A stretch of 27,085 bases of DNA from DASTQL01 sp035761805 (lineage in GTDB: Bacteria > Actinomycetota > Actinomycetes > Jiangellales > Jiangellaceae), in contig DASTQL010000078.1 in the NCBI GenBank assembly GCA_035761805.1, forward strand, positions 1 to 27,085, written 5' to 3'. Positions 7,642-16,625 of this stretch are shown piece after piece (the first letter of the stretch is position 1; the number at the start of each line of letters is the position of its first letter). Made by a program: the position numbers and the translations under genes. The notes below the pieces were generated by a model. That model had not been told where the DNA came from and ran no database searches. It saw only the letters and a program-made list of their open reading frames with translations.

Positions 7642-8274
7642 ATGACCCTCAGCGCGACGGAAGCCGGCCGCACCGCCGACCCGCCCCGACCCCGCCTGCG
7701 CGTCGTCGACGAACCGCGGGCCGTCGACCTGGCCGCCGCGGAACGGGCGGCGACCGACCTGCTCGCTGCGCTCGCGGTGGACGTCGGCGCGGAGGGGATG
7801 CGGGCCACGCCGGGGCGGCTCGCCCGGGCCTACGCGGAGCTGTTCTCGGCGCCTCCGTTCCACGTCACGACCTTCCCCAACGACGAGGGGTACGACGAGC
7901 TCGTGCTCGCCCGGGACATCCCGTTCCGATCCGTCTGCGAGCACCACCTGCTGCCCTTCGTGGGGGTCGCGCACGTCGGCTACCTGCCGGGCGACCGGAT
8001 CCTGGGCCTGTCGAAGCTGGCGCGCGTGGTGGAGCACTTCGCGCGTGCTCCGCAGGTGCAGGAGCGGCTGACCACCCAGGTGGCGGGCTGGCTCTCCGAG
8101 CACCTCGGTGCCCACGGGGTAGGCGTGGTGCTCCGGGCCGAGCACACCTGCATGACGGTCCGCGGGGTACGGGCGGTGGGCTCGACGACGGTGACCTCGG
8201 CCCTGCACGGCTGCCTGCGCCACGACCCTGCGGCCCGGGCCGAGTTCTTCGCCCTGGCGGGCGTGGCCGCCTGA
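7642..8274 (+). CDS. folE: GTP cyclohydrolase I
   Basis: 210 residues, ATG at 7642. Converts GTP to 7,8-dihydroneopterin triphosphate, the first step to folate or tetrahydrobiopterin. Zinc ligands are recognisable: Cys99 and His102 in SVCEHHLLPF and Cys170 in EHTCMTVRG. The 71-residue spacing between the two cysteines is the same as in the E. coli enzyme. GYLPGDRILGLSKLARVV and ERLTTQVA also match the family closely. The N-terminal ~30 residues are a variable proline-rich lead. The ribosome-binding site is weak (ACGGTG). It stands alone, with no folB, folK or folP beside it, so it may be a second, condition-specific FolE copy rather than the housekeeping gene. That reading is inference. Confidence 0.95.
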   Translation: MTLSATEAGRTADPPRPRLRVVDEPRAVDLAAAERAATDLLAALAVDVGAEGMRATPGRLARAYAELFSAPPFHVTTFPNDEGYDELVLARDIPFRSVCEHHLLPFVGVAHVGYLPGDRILGLSKLARVVEHFARAPQVQERLTTQVAGWLSEHLGAHGVGVVLRAEHTCMTVRGVRAVGSTTVTSALHGCLRHDPAARAEFFALAGVAA

Positions 8275-8280
8275 CGGCCG

Positions 8281-8295
8281 GCCGGCTCAGCCGGC
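8281..8295. terminator. Possible bidirectional hairpin between folE and META lipoprotein
   Basis: GCCGGC-TCA-GCCGGC in the 12-nt gap between two converging genes, overlapping the last codons of the minus-strand gene. The stem is 6 bp and all G/C; there is no T-tract. Weak call. Confidence 0.25.
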
Positions 8296-9090
8296 GGAGC
8301 CCGTGAGCACCAGCCCGGCATCGCCCTTGGTCAGCGTCAGCCGGTCACCGTCGACCTCGTAGGCGACGTCCCCGGCCAGGACGTCGAGGACGTGCTCCTC
8401 GACGCCACGGGCCACCTCGGGACACGTCATGTCGGTGGTGGCCAGGGAGCCGACCGAGAGGGTGCCCGCCGAGGCCGCCCGGGACGGCTGCACGGTCATC
8501 GCGGCCGCCCCCTCGTTGCAGCCGGTCGACACGTCCAGCCGGGTCCCGTCGGTCCGGATCATCAGCTCCGCGCCCAGGTCGGTCGACACGGAGCTGATCA
8601 CGTCGCCTTCCACCAGGCTCTCGAGCGTCCACCGGGTGCCCTCCACCGGCAGGTCGGCAACCTGCTCCAGGGTGAGCCCCTGGTCACCGCCGATGGTGAG
8701 GGTGGACCCGTCGAGGCTCATCGACGGCGAGGACGTCAGCAGCTCGGCCAGCCACTCGTCCTGGGCCTGGAGGTCCGCCGGGCACGCGATCATCGTCGTC
8801 GCCAGCTGGCCGGCCACATCCAGCTTCCCCTCGTGCCACCGGGCCGCGCCGCTCATCGCGTTGCACCCGGCCGAGGCGCCCAGCTGGCCGCCGGCGAAGC
8901 TCAGCGTGACGAGGGTGCCCTCGACGAGCTCGAACCCGCGGACCTCCGTGGACGTGTACGTCCGGCCCTCGAGGTCGTCACCCGACGCCGTGCCGTCGCC
9001 GGACGCGGGGGTGGTCGCGTCGCCGCACCCGGTGGCCGCGACCGCCAGCACCAGCACGAGTCCGGCGACCAGGCCCGTCCGGAGCTGCAC
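8287..9090 (-). CDS. Lipoprotein with two META (HslJ-like) domains
   Basis: 267 residues from GTG at 9090. This start gives a textbook lipoprotein signal: RTGLVAGLVLVLAVAATGC with the lipobox Cys at residue 22. A Ser/Thr/Gly-rich tether follows. Two META-type domains (PF03724-like) are visible. The first has LSFAGGQLGASAGCNAMSGAARW, then ATTMIACP and LDGSTLTI. The second starts at GTRWTLESL and has LDVSTGCNEGAA, ATTDMTCP and VDGDRLTLT. Each domain has a paired GCN and (I/T)xCP cysteine, probably forming a disulfide outside the membrane. Known META proteins include HslJ, linked to heat-shock and novobiocin resistance; the biochemical role is unclear. It follows an alpha/beta hydrolase gene on the same strand by 35 nt, so the two may be co-transcribed. 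Confidence 0.85.
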   Translation of the reverse strand: MQLRTGLVAGLVLVLAVAATGCGDATTPASGDGTASGDDLEGRTYTSTEVRGFELVEGTLVTLSFAGGQLGASAGCNAMSGAARWHEGKLDVAGQLATTMIACPADLQAQDEWLAELLTSSPSMSLDGSTLTIGGDQGLTLEQVADLPVEGTRWTLESLVEGDVISSVSTDLGAELMIRTDGTRLDVSTGCNEGAAAMTVQPSRAASAGTLSVGSLATTDMTCPEVARGVEEHVLDVLAGDVAYEVDGDRLTLTKGDAGLVLTGSAG

Positions 9091-9125
9091 CCCAGCGACC
9101 CTAGCGCCGTCGACCGGGTGGTCGG

Positions 9126-10004
9126 TCAGGACACCGCGTCGGGCACTCCCTCGTCCTCGCCGTCCCCGTCCTCCTCGACCAGCCCGCCGAACCCGACCAC
9201 GTTGGTGAGCACCTCGCCGAAGGCGCCGGGGTCGGCGATGAGCCAGTTGTGGCTGCCCGGGACGGTGACGACCTCCGCCTCCCCGAGGACCGCCTGCATC
9301 GACAGCAGTGCGGCACGGGGCAGCAGCCGGTCCTGCTCGCCCCACACGACGACGACCGGGACACCGCGCCGCTTGAGCTGCTCCAGCTCGGCGATCAGGT
9401 TGGCGGTCCGGGCGATGTGGCCCACTCGCCAGAGCGCCCCGGGGTTGCGTGCGACGTTGGAGACCAGGTCCCGAGCGATGACCGGGATCACCCGGGTCAG
9501 CTGCCGCAGCGGCATCACGTCGGCCTGCAGGTGCAGCCCCCAGTCCCACAGCGGGCGCTCCCCCATCGACCGGACGACGGCACCCTCCTTCCATGCCGAG
9601 CCGCCGATCGAGTTCACGACGACGAGCTGCGCGACCAGGTCCGGGGCGTCGTGGGCGACCTGGATCGCGACCCCGCCGCCGAAGGAGTGCCCTACCAGCA
9701 CCACCGGGTCCTCGATCCCCACAGCGGCGACGAAGTCACGGACCCAGCCGGCATAGCCGGCCAGCGTCGAGTCGTCCGGAGGCAGGTCGGGGGTGCCGCC
9801 GAAGCCCGGAAGCGCCGGAGCGTACACCGACCCCCCACGGGCGACCACCTGCTGCAGGGTCCGCCGGTACGCACGGTGGGCCAGCGCCCAGCCGTGCAGG
9901 AAGACCACGGGCGGCCCGTCCCCGGCGACGCCGTACTCGGCATCGCCACCCTGCACCGGGACGCGCCGCCACGACAGGTCGTTGCCTCGCGGGCCACGTG
10001 CCAT
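9126..10004 (-). CDS. Alpha/beta hydrolase
   Basis: 292 residues from ATG at 10004. The frame is open far upstream, but homologous-looking sequence begins at SWRRVPVQGGDAEYGVAGDG. It has the canonical fold: oxyanion HGWA (37-40), nucleophile Ser107 in GHSFGG, acid Asp225 in WGEQDRLLP and His252 in SHNWLIADP. The cap region (~140-200) is Trp/Arg-rich. The acidic tail EEDGDGEDEGVPDAVS is atypical. There is no signal peptide. The substrate cannot be inferred; haloperoxidase-, lipase- and ester-hydrolase-like members share these motifs. It is divergent from the amidohydrolase with a 160-nt gap. Confidence 0.88.
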   Translation of the reverse strand: MARGPRGNDLSWRRVPVQGGDAEYGVAGDGPPVVFLHGWALAHRAYRRTLQQVVARGGSVYAPALPGFGGTPDLPPDDSTLAGYAGWVRDFVAAVGIEDPVVLVGHSFGGGVAIQVAHDAPDLVAQLVVVNSIGGSAWKEGAVVRSMGERPLWDWGLHLQADVMPLRQLTRVIPVIARDLVSNVARNPGALWRVGHIARTANLIAELEQLKRRGVPVVVVWGEQDRLLPRAALLSMQAVLGEAEVVTVPGSHNWLIADPGAFGEVLTNVVGFGGLVEEDGDGEDEGVPDAVS

Positions 10005-10164
10005 CGTCCGTCCCTGCCTGCAGCGGAACCCCGTCGGCCCGATTCTGCTCAGGGCGGTGTGGCGGACGGCAGGGCCCAAAGGTCCGTACCGAGGGTCGGC
10101 CGACGGGCTTGACCGGCTCGGGGCGGCGACGGCACCGTGACCCAGGCACCCCCTGGAGGTCACG

Positions 10165-11361
10165 ATGCCCGACCTGCTGATCCGTGGCGGCCTGCCGTGG
10201 GGGCGCCCCGACCGGCTCGACCTGCTCCTCGCGGACGGCCGGATCGCGGCCGTGGGTGCCGAGGCGTCGGCGCAAGCAGCGGACGCCGAGGTCGTGGACG
10301 CCGCCGGGCGGGTCGTCCTGCCCGGCCTGGTCGACGCGCACTGCCACCTGGACAAGACGCTGTGGGGGATGGCGTGGGTGTCTCACCTGGCGGGCGACGC
10401 GCTGGACGACCGCATCCGGCACGACCGGGAGCGCCGGGCCGCCCTGGGCATCCCCGATGTCGGGCGGATGACCGAGTTGATCACCACCATGAACGAGTAC
10501 GGGACGACAGCCGTCCGCACCCACACCGACGTCGACCCGGACGCGGGACTCCGCGGTGTCGAGGCGGTGGTCGAGGTCGCCGAGCGGATGCGCGGCCGGG
10601 TCGACGTCCAGCAGGTCGCGTTCCCCCAGCACGGGCTGCTCACCAACCCGGGCACTGCCGACCTGCTCGAGGCGGCGGCCGGGCTCGGGATCGAGGTGGT
10701 CGGAGGCATCGACCCCGCGGGGATCGACGGGGACCCGGTCCGGCATCTCAACGTCGTCTTCGGCCTGGCGGACCGCCACGGCCTCATGGTCGACATCCAC
10801 CTGCACGACCCGGGGACGCTGGGCGCATGGGAGCTGGACCTCGTGGTCGAGCGAACCCGGGCGCTGGGTCTCGCCGGGCGGGTGGCGGTGAGTCACGCGT
10901 ATGCCTTCGCGGAGCTGGACCGGGGCCGTCAGGAACGGACCGCCGGAGCCCTGGCCGAGGCCGGTGTCGCGTTGGTGACCGCTGCGGTCTACGACTTCCC
11001 GGTGCCGCCGGTGCGGCTCCTGGCCGAGGCGGGGGTCACGCTGGCCTGCGGGCACGACGGGATCCGGGACCTGTGGGGCCCATACGGGACGGGAGACATG
11101 CTGGACCGGGCGATGCACCTCGCCTACCGCAGCACGTTCCGGCGCGACGAGGACATCGAGCTCGTCCTGCGGGCGGCCACGGCCGGGGGGGCGCGGCTGC
11201 TGGGCCGCCCGGACCCGACGTGGGAGGTCGGGGCCCCCGCCGACCTCGTCGTGGTCGACGCCCTCGGAGCGGCCCAGGCGGTCGTGGAGCGGCCGCGGGA
11301 CCGGGTCGTCGTCAAGGCCGGACGCGTCGTCGCGGGCGGGTCGTCGTGGGCCCGACGCTGA
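10165..11361 (+). CDS. Amidohydrolase family protein, cytosine deaminase-like
   Basis: 398 residues, ATG at 10165 with GGAGG at 10155-10159. It is an amidohydrolase TIM barrel flanked by the usual beta-sandwich parts. Metal and active-site motifs: His59/His61 in DAHCHLDK, Gln155 in FPQHGLL, His212 in DIHLHDPG, His244 in SHAYAF and Asp298 in CGHDGIRD. The layout matches CodA-type cytosine/isocytosine deaminases and N-isopropylammelide hydrolase relatives. However, the position of the CodA catalytic Glu (HCDE) reads HLHD here, so Asp215 stands where Glu would be. Substrate is therefore unlikely to be plain cytosine. A C-terminal ADLVVVDALG...VVKAGRVV block closes the second beta-sandwich. It is monocistronic, converging on the next gene. 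Confidence 0.87.
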   Translation: MPDLLIRGGLPWGRPDRLDLLLADGRIAAVGAEASAQAADAEVVDAAGRVVLPGLVDAHCHLDKTLWGMAWVSHLAGDALDDRIRHDRERRAALGIPDVGRMTELITTMNEYGTTAVRTHTDVDPDAGLRGVEAVVEVAERMRGRVDVQQVAFPQHGLLTNPGTADLLEAAAGLGIEVVGGIDPAGIDGDPVRHLNVVFGLADRHGLMVDIHLHDPGTLGAWELDLVVERTRALGLAGRVAVSHAYAFAELDRGRQERTAGALAEAGVALVTAAVYDFPVPPVRLLAEAGVTLACGHDGIRDLWGPYGTGDMLDRAMHLAYRSTFRRDEDIELVLRAATAGGARLLGRPDPTWEVGAPADLVVVDALGAAQAVVERPRDRVVVKAGRVVAGGSSWARR

Positions 11362-11378
11362 CCTCCTGGGCGGGACGC

Positions 11379-11412
11379 GGACGGTGAGCTCATCAGGCTG
11401 GACTGACCGTCC
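11379..11412. terminator. Inverted repeat between converging genes, possible bidirectional terminator
   Basis: GGACGGT (11379-11385) pairs with ACCGTCC (11406-11412), a perfect 7-bp stem with a 20-nt loop. It is placed just after the amidohydrolase stop and across the 3' end of the opposing gene. There is no T-run and the loop is long, so the call is weak. Confidence 0.28.
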
Positions 11413-12745
11413 CCGGCTCGCGGGGCAGGTGGGCCAGGAACCAGTCCCGGGCGAGCCCGGCCACGCGTTCCAGCGTCCCCGGCTCCTCGAAGAGATGCGT
11501 CGCGCCGGGGACGACCTCCAGACGGCTCTCGCAGCGCAGCAGCTCTCGGGCGCGCTCGTTCAGGCGCAGGACCTGGGTGTCCCTGCCACCCACCACGAGC
11601 AGGGTGGGGGCGGTGACGTCGGGCAACCGGTCGCCCGCCAGGTCGGGCCGGCCCCCACGTGAGACGACCGCGCGCACCTCGTCACCGAGGTCGGCGGCGG
11701 CGGCGAGAGCCGCCGCGGCGCCCGTGCTGGCCCCGAAGTAGCCGACGGGCAGCCGCCCGACATCGGGGCGCCCGGACGCCCAACGGGTGGCGGCGGCCAG
11801 CCGCCCTGCGAGCAGGTCGACGTCGAAGACGGCCTCCCGCCGCCGGCCCTCGGCCTCGGTGAGCAGGTCGAACAGCAGCGTGGCCAGCCCCGCCTCGGCC
11901 AGGTCGGCCGCTACGGCCCGGTTGCGCGGGCTGGCCGCGCTGCTCCCGGACCCATGGGCGAAGGCGACCAGCCCGACCGGGTCGGCGGGCACCGAGAGGG
12001 TGCCGGGGAGGGGCACGCCTGCCGCGGTGACCGAGACGGCCTCCTCGACGACCGCCGGCTCCCTGTCCACCCCGCCGGAGGACCCCACGTCGGCCAGCTG
12101 GCGCCTCACCTCGTCGTCGGGGACGGGGTCGAAGGACGCGTACCAGGACCCGACCGAGAGGAACCACTCCGGGGCCTCGAGGCAGACGACCGCGTCCGCC
12201 AGCCGTTCCAGCCGGGCCACGGCGTCGGGCGGCGCCACGGGGACGGCGAGCACGATGCGCGCAGCACCTCGGGCCCGCAGCACCTGGACCGCGGCCTCCG
12301 CCGTGGACCCGGTGGCCAGCCCGTCGTCGACGAGCACCACCGTGCGGCCGGCGACGCGAACGGGCGGCCGGTCCCCGCGCAGGAGGGTCAGCCGCTCCTC
12401 GAGCTCGCCGCGGGCCCGCTCGGCGGCGTGCTCGAAGGTGCGGGCCGGGATCCGCCCGCTCGCCACGACCGGCCGGTTGACGACGGTGACGCCGTCCTCG
12501 CCGACCGCCCCCATCGCCAGCTCGGGCTGCTGGGGCACACCCACCTTGCGCACCACGACGACGTCCAACGGTGCTCCGAGGGCCTCGGCGACCTCGGCCG
12601 CCACCGGGACCCCGCCGCGGGGCAGGCCCATGACCACCACGTCCGGCCCGACCACGCCCTGCAGCCTGCGTCCCAGCGCGCGACCGGCTTCCGTACGGTC
12701 GCGGAACTGCACCGCACCCCCGTGTCCGCCCGACCGGTGCCACAT
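11393..12745 (-). CDS. Phosphoribosyltransferase / dienelactone hydrolase-like fusion
   Basis: 450 residues from ATG at 12745, 6 nt after GGGAGG. A GTG one codon earlier is possible but sits too close to the site. Residues ~14-205 are a type I phosphoribosyltransferase domain with the PRPP loop VLVDDGLATGSTA (137-149) and the start motif VVVMGLPRGGVPVA. Residues ~235-440 are an alpha/beta hydrolase of the dienelactone hydrolase type. Its likely triad is Ser340 (FGASTGA), Asp389 (GGRDTQV) and His417 (GATHLFEE). Such PRTase-DLH fusions recur in actinobacteria and proteobacteria, often near stress or dormancy genes, but the reaction is not established. It is divergent from the acyl-CoA/PDH operon, and the DevR-like dyad lies in the shared gap. 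Confidence 0.88.
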   Translation of the reverse strand: MWHRSGGHGGAVQFRDRTEAGRALGRRLQGVVGPDVVVMGLPRGGVPVAAEVAEALGAPLDVVVVRKVGVPQQPELAMGAVGEDGVTVVNRPVVASGRIPARTFEHAAERARGELEERLTLLRGDRPPVRVAGRTVVLVDDGLATGSTAEAAVQVLRARGAARIVLAVPVAPPDAVARLERLADAVVCLEAPEWFLSVGSWYASFDPVPDDEVRRQLADVGSSGGVDREPAVVEEAVSVTAAGVPLPGTLSVPADPVGLVAFAHGSGSSAASPRNRAVAADLAEAGLATLLFDLLTEAEGRRREAVFDVDLLAGRLAAATRWASGRPDVGRLPVGYFGASTGAAAALAAAADLGDEVRAVVSRGGRPDLAGDRLPDVTAPTLLVVGGRDTQVLRLNERARELLRCESRLEVVPGATHLFEEPGTLERVAGLARDWFLAHLPREPGTVSPA

Positions 12746-12808
12746 CACACACCTCCCGATCCGCGTCGTCCCAGCCTCGTCCCCCAGGGCCCCGGGAGGA
12801 AGGGCCGA

Positions 12809-12822
12809 GGGACCTTCGCCCC
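12809..12822. promoter_or_regulatory. DevR/DosR-like dyad between PRTase-DLH and the acsA-PDH operon
   Basis: GGGACCTTCGCCCC matches the actinobacterial DevR/DosR box (core GGGAC-N4-G-N-CCC, consensus GGGACTTTAGTCCC) at every fixed position and has TT near the centre. It lies 64 nt upstream of the PRTase-DLH start and 87 nt upstream of the acsA-like start, a sensible distance for activation in either direction. No devR/dosR gene is in the window, so control by such a regulator is inference. Confidence 0.4.
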
Positions 12823-12909
12823 TGACCCGGGCCCCTCCCCGTACGGGTGAATGGGGGTGAGGCGCCAGGAGGGCGGCGGCTTGGCGACCAAGCTCGTGGA
12901 GGAGGCGCC

Positions 12910-14669
<1,760 letters not shown>

Positions 14670-14673
<4 letters not shown>

Positions 14674-15632
14674 CCGGCCGGGGGCTGCTGCACGAGATGC
14701 TGCGGGTGCGCCGCTTCGAGGAGCGCTGCGTCGAGCTCTACAGCGCCGAGCGGATCCGCGGCTTCCTGCACCTCTACATCGGGGAGGAGGCCGTCGCAGT
14801 CGGCCTCATGTCGGCGCTGGAGCCCACCGACCCGGTCGTGTCCACCTACCGCGAGCACGGCCACGCGCTGGCCCGGGGCGTGCCGATGGACGCGGTCATG
14901 GCCGAGATGTTCGGCCGGGTGACCGGGTGCAGCCGCGGCCGCGGCGGGTCGATGCACCTCTTCGACGCGAGCCGCCGGTTCTACGGCGGCAACGCCATCG
15001 TCGCCGGGGGGCTGCCCCTCGCCGTGGGGCTGGCCCTCGCAGCCCGCATGCAGGGACGCCCCGAGGTCGTGGCCTGCTTCTTCGGCGACGGCGCCGTCGC
15101 CGAGGGCGAGTTCCACGAGTGCCTCAACCTCGCCGCCCTGTGGCGGCTGCCCGTGCTCTTCTGCTGCGAGAACAACCTGTACGCGATGGGCACGGCGATC
15201 GCCCGGGCGCAGGCCGAGACGGACCTGGCGCTGCGCGCCGCGTCGTACGGGATCGTGGCCTGGCCCGTCGACGGGATGGACGTGCTCGCGGTCCGGGAGG
15301 CGGCGCACCGCGCGGCGGACTCCGTCCGGTCGGGGGGCGGGCCCTGCTTCCTGGAGATGCGGACGTACCGCTTCCGCGCGCACTCCATGTACGACCCGGA
15401 GCGGTACCGCGACAAGGCCGAGGTCCAGGAGTGGCGGCGGCGCGACCCGATCACGCTGCTCACCGACCGGTTGCGCGCGGAGGACTCGCTGGGCGACGGT
15501 GACCTCGACGACCTGGAGAAGGAGGTGGCCACCGAGATCGACGCGGCCGTGGCCGCCGCCGAGGGCGCCCCGCTCGAGCCGGCGGAGGACCTGACTCGCT
15601 TCGTCCACTCCGATCCGGTGAGGACCCCATGA
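14670..15632 (+). CDS. pdhA: 2-oxo acid dehydrogenase (pyruvate/acetoin type) E1 component, alpha subunit
   Basis: 320 residues, ATG at 14670 overlapping the ligase stop by 4 nt. The thiamine-diphosphate motif is GDGAVAEGEFHECLN...ENN (139-169). RGGSMH, YREHGHALARG and the C-terminal YRFRAHSMYDPERYR segment with its phosphorylation-loop-like serine are typical of heterotetrameric E1 alpha. With E1 beta it decarboxylates a 2-oxo acid and reductively acylates the lipoyl group on E2. Alpha chains of pyruvate, acetoin and branched-chain enzymes are hard to separate from sequence alone. The short length and RGGSMH motif favour the pyruvate/acetoin side. The gene symbol is by analogy. Confidence 0.92.
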
Positions 15633-16624
15633 CCGCGGCGCCGGCGACCGCGGTCGACACGACCTACCGCGAGGCCGTGCGGGAGGCGATCCGCGACGCC
15701 ATGCGGCGCGACGACCGCGTCTTCCTCATGGGTGAGGACGTCGGCCGCTACGGCGGGTGCTTCGGGGTGAGCCTCGGGCTGCTCGAGGAGTTCGGGGAGG
15801 AACGCATCCGCGACACCCCGCTGTCGGAGTCGGCGTTCGTCGGCGCGGGCATCGGGGCGGCCCTGGCCGGGATGCGGCCGATCGTCGAGATCATGACGGT
15901 CAACTTCAGCCTGCTGGCCCTGGACCAGATCCTCAACAACGCCGCCACCCTGCTGCACATGTCCGGCGGTCAGCTGGCGGTCCCGCTCGTGATCCGGATG
16001 ACTACCGGCGCCGGGCGGCAGCTCGCGGCCCAGCACTCGCACAGCCTCGAGGGTTGGTACGCGCACATCCCAGGGCTCCGGATCGTCGCCCCGGCGACCC
16101 TCGAGGACGCCCGCGGCATGCTCTGGACCGCCCTCTCCGACCCCGACCCGGTCATCGTCTTCGAGCACGGGTCCCTCTACAACGCCCGCGGCTCACTCCC
16201 ATCGGACGCCGGCCCGGTGGACATCGACCACGCCGCCGTCCGGCGTGCGGGCCAGGACGTCACCCTCGTCACGTACGGGGGAACGCTGGGTACCACCCTC
16301 GCGGCGGCCGAGGAGCTGGCGGGGCAGGGCGTCGACGCCGAGGTGGTCGACCTGCGGACGCTGCGGCCGCTGGACGACGCCGCCGTGCTGGAATCGGTCC
16401 GCAGGACGCATCGCGCCGTGGTCGTCGACGAGGGGTGGCGCAGCGGGAGCCTCTCGGCCGAGGTCTCCGCACGCATCACGGAGCAGGCCTTCTACGACCT
16501 CGACGCCCAGGTGGAACGCGTGTGCAGTGTCGAGGTGCCCATGCCCTACGCCAAGCACCTCGAGGACGCCGCCCTGCCGCAGGTCACTGACGTCGTGGCC
16601 GCCGCCCGCAGGACGGTGGGGTGA
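15629..16624 (+). CDS. pdhB: 2-oxo acid dehydrogenase E1 component, beta subunit
   Basis: 331 residues, ATG at 15629 overlapping the E1 alpha stop (ATGA). Family blocks: VFLMGEDVGRYGG (Glu36 is the likely cofactor-activating residue), RIRDTPLSESAFVGAGIGAALAG, QHSHSLEGWYAHIPGL and VIVFEH. The C-terminal transketolase-like domain has DVTLVTYGGTL, EVVDLRTLRPLDDAAV and VVVDEGWRSGSLSAEV. QHSHSLE plus GWYAHIPGL is characteristic of pyruvate/acetoin-type E1 beta. It pairs with the preceding gene to form the alpha2beta2 E1. The next gene starts one base after its stop. Confidence 0.93.
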   Translation: MTAAPATAVDTTYREAVREAIRDAMRRDDRVFLMGEDVGRYGGCFGVSLGLLEEFGEERIRDTPLSESAFVGAGIGAALAGMRPIVEIMTVNFSLLALDQILNNAATLLHMSGGQLAVPLVIRMTTGAGRQLAAQHSHSLEGWYAHIPGLRIVAPATLEDARGMLWTALSDPDPVIVFEHGSLYNARGSLPSDAGPVDIDHAAVRRAGQDVTLVTYGGTLGTTLAAAEELAGQGVDAEVVDLRTLRPLDDAAVLESVRRTHRAVVVDEGWRSGSLSAEVSARITEQAFYDLDAQVERVCSVEVPMPYAKHLEDAALPQVTDVVAAARRTVG

Positions 16625-16625
16625 C

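Noticed and set aside
10072..10086. GGGCCCAAAGGTCC as a third DevR/DosR-like site between the hydrolase and amidohydrolase genes
   Set aside because: The two half-sites are one base out of register with the consensus and each has a mismatch.
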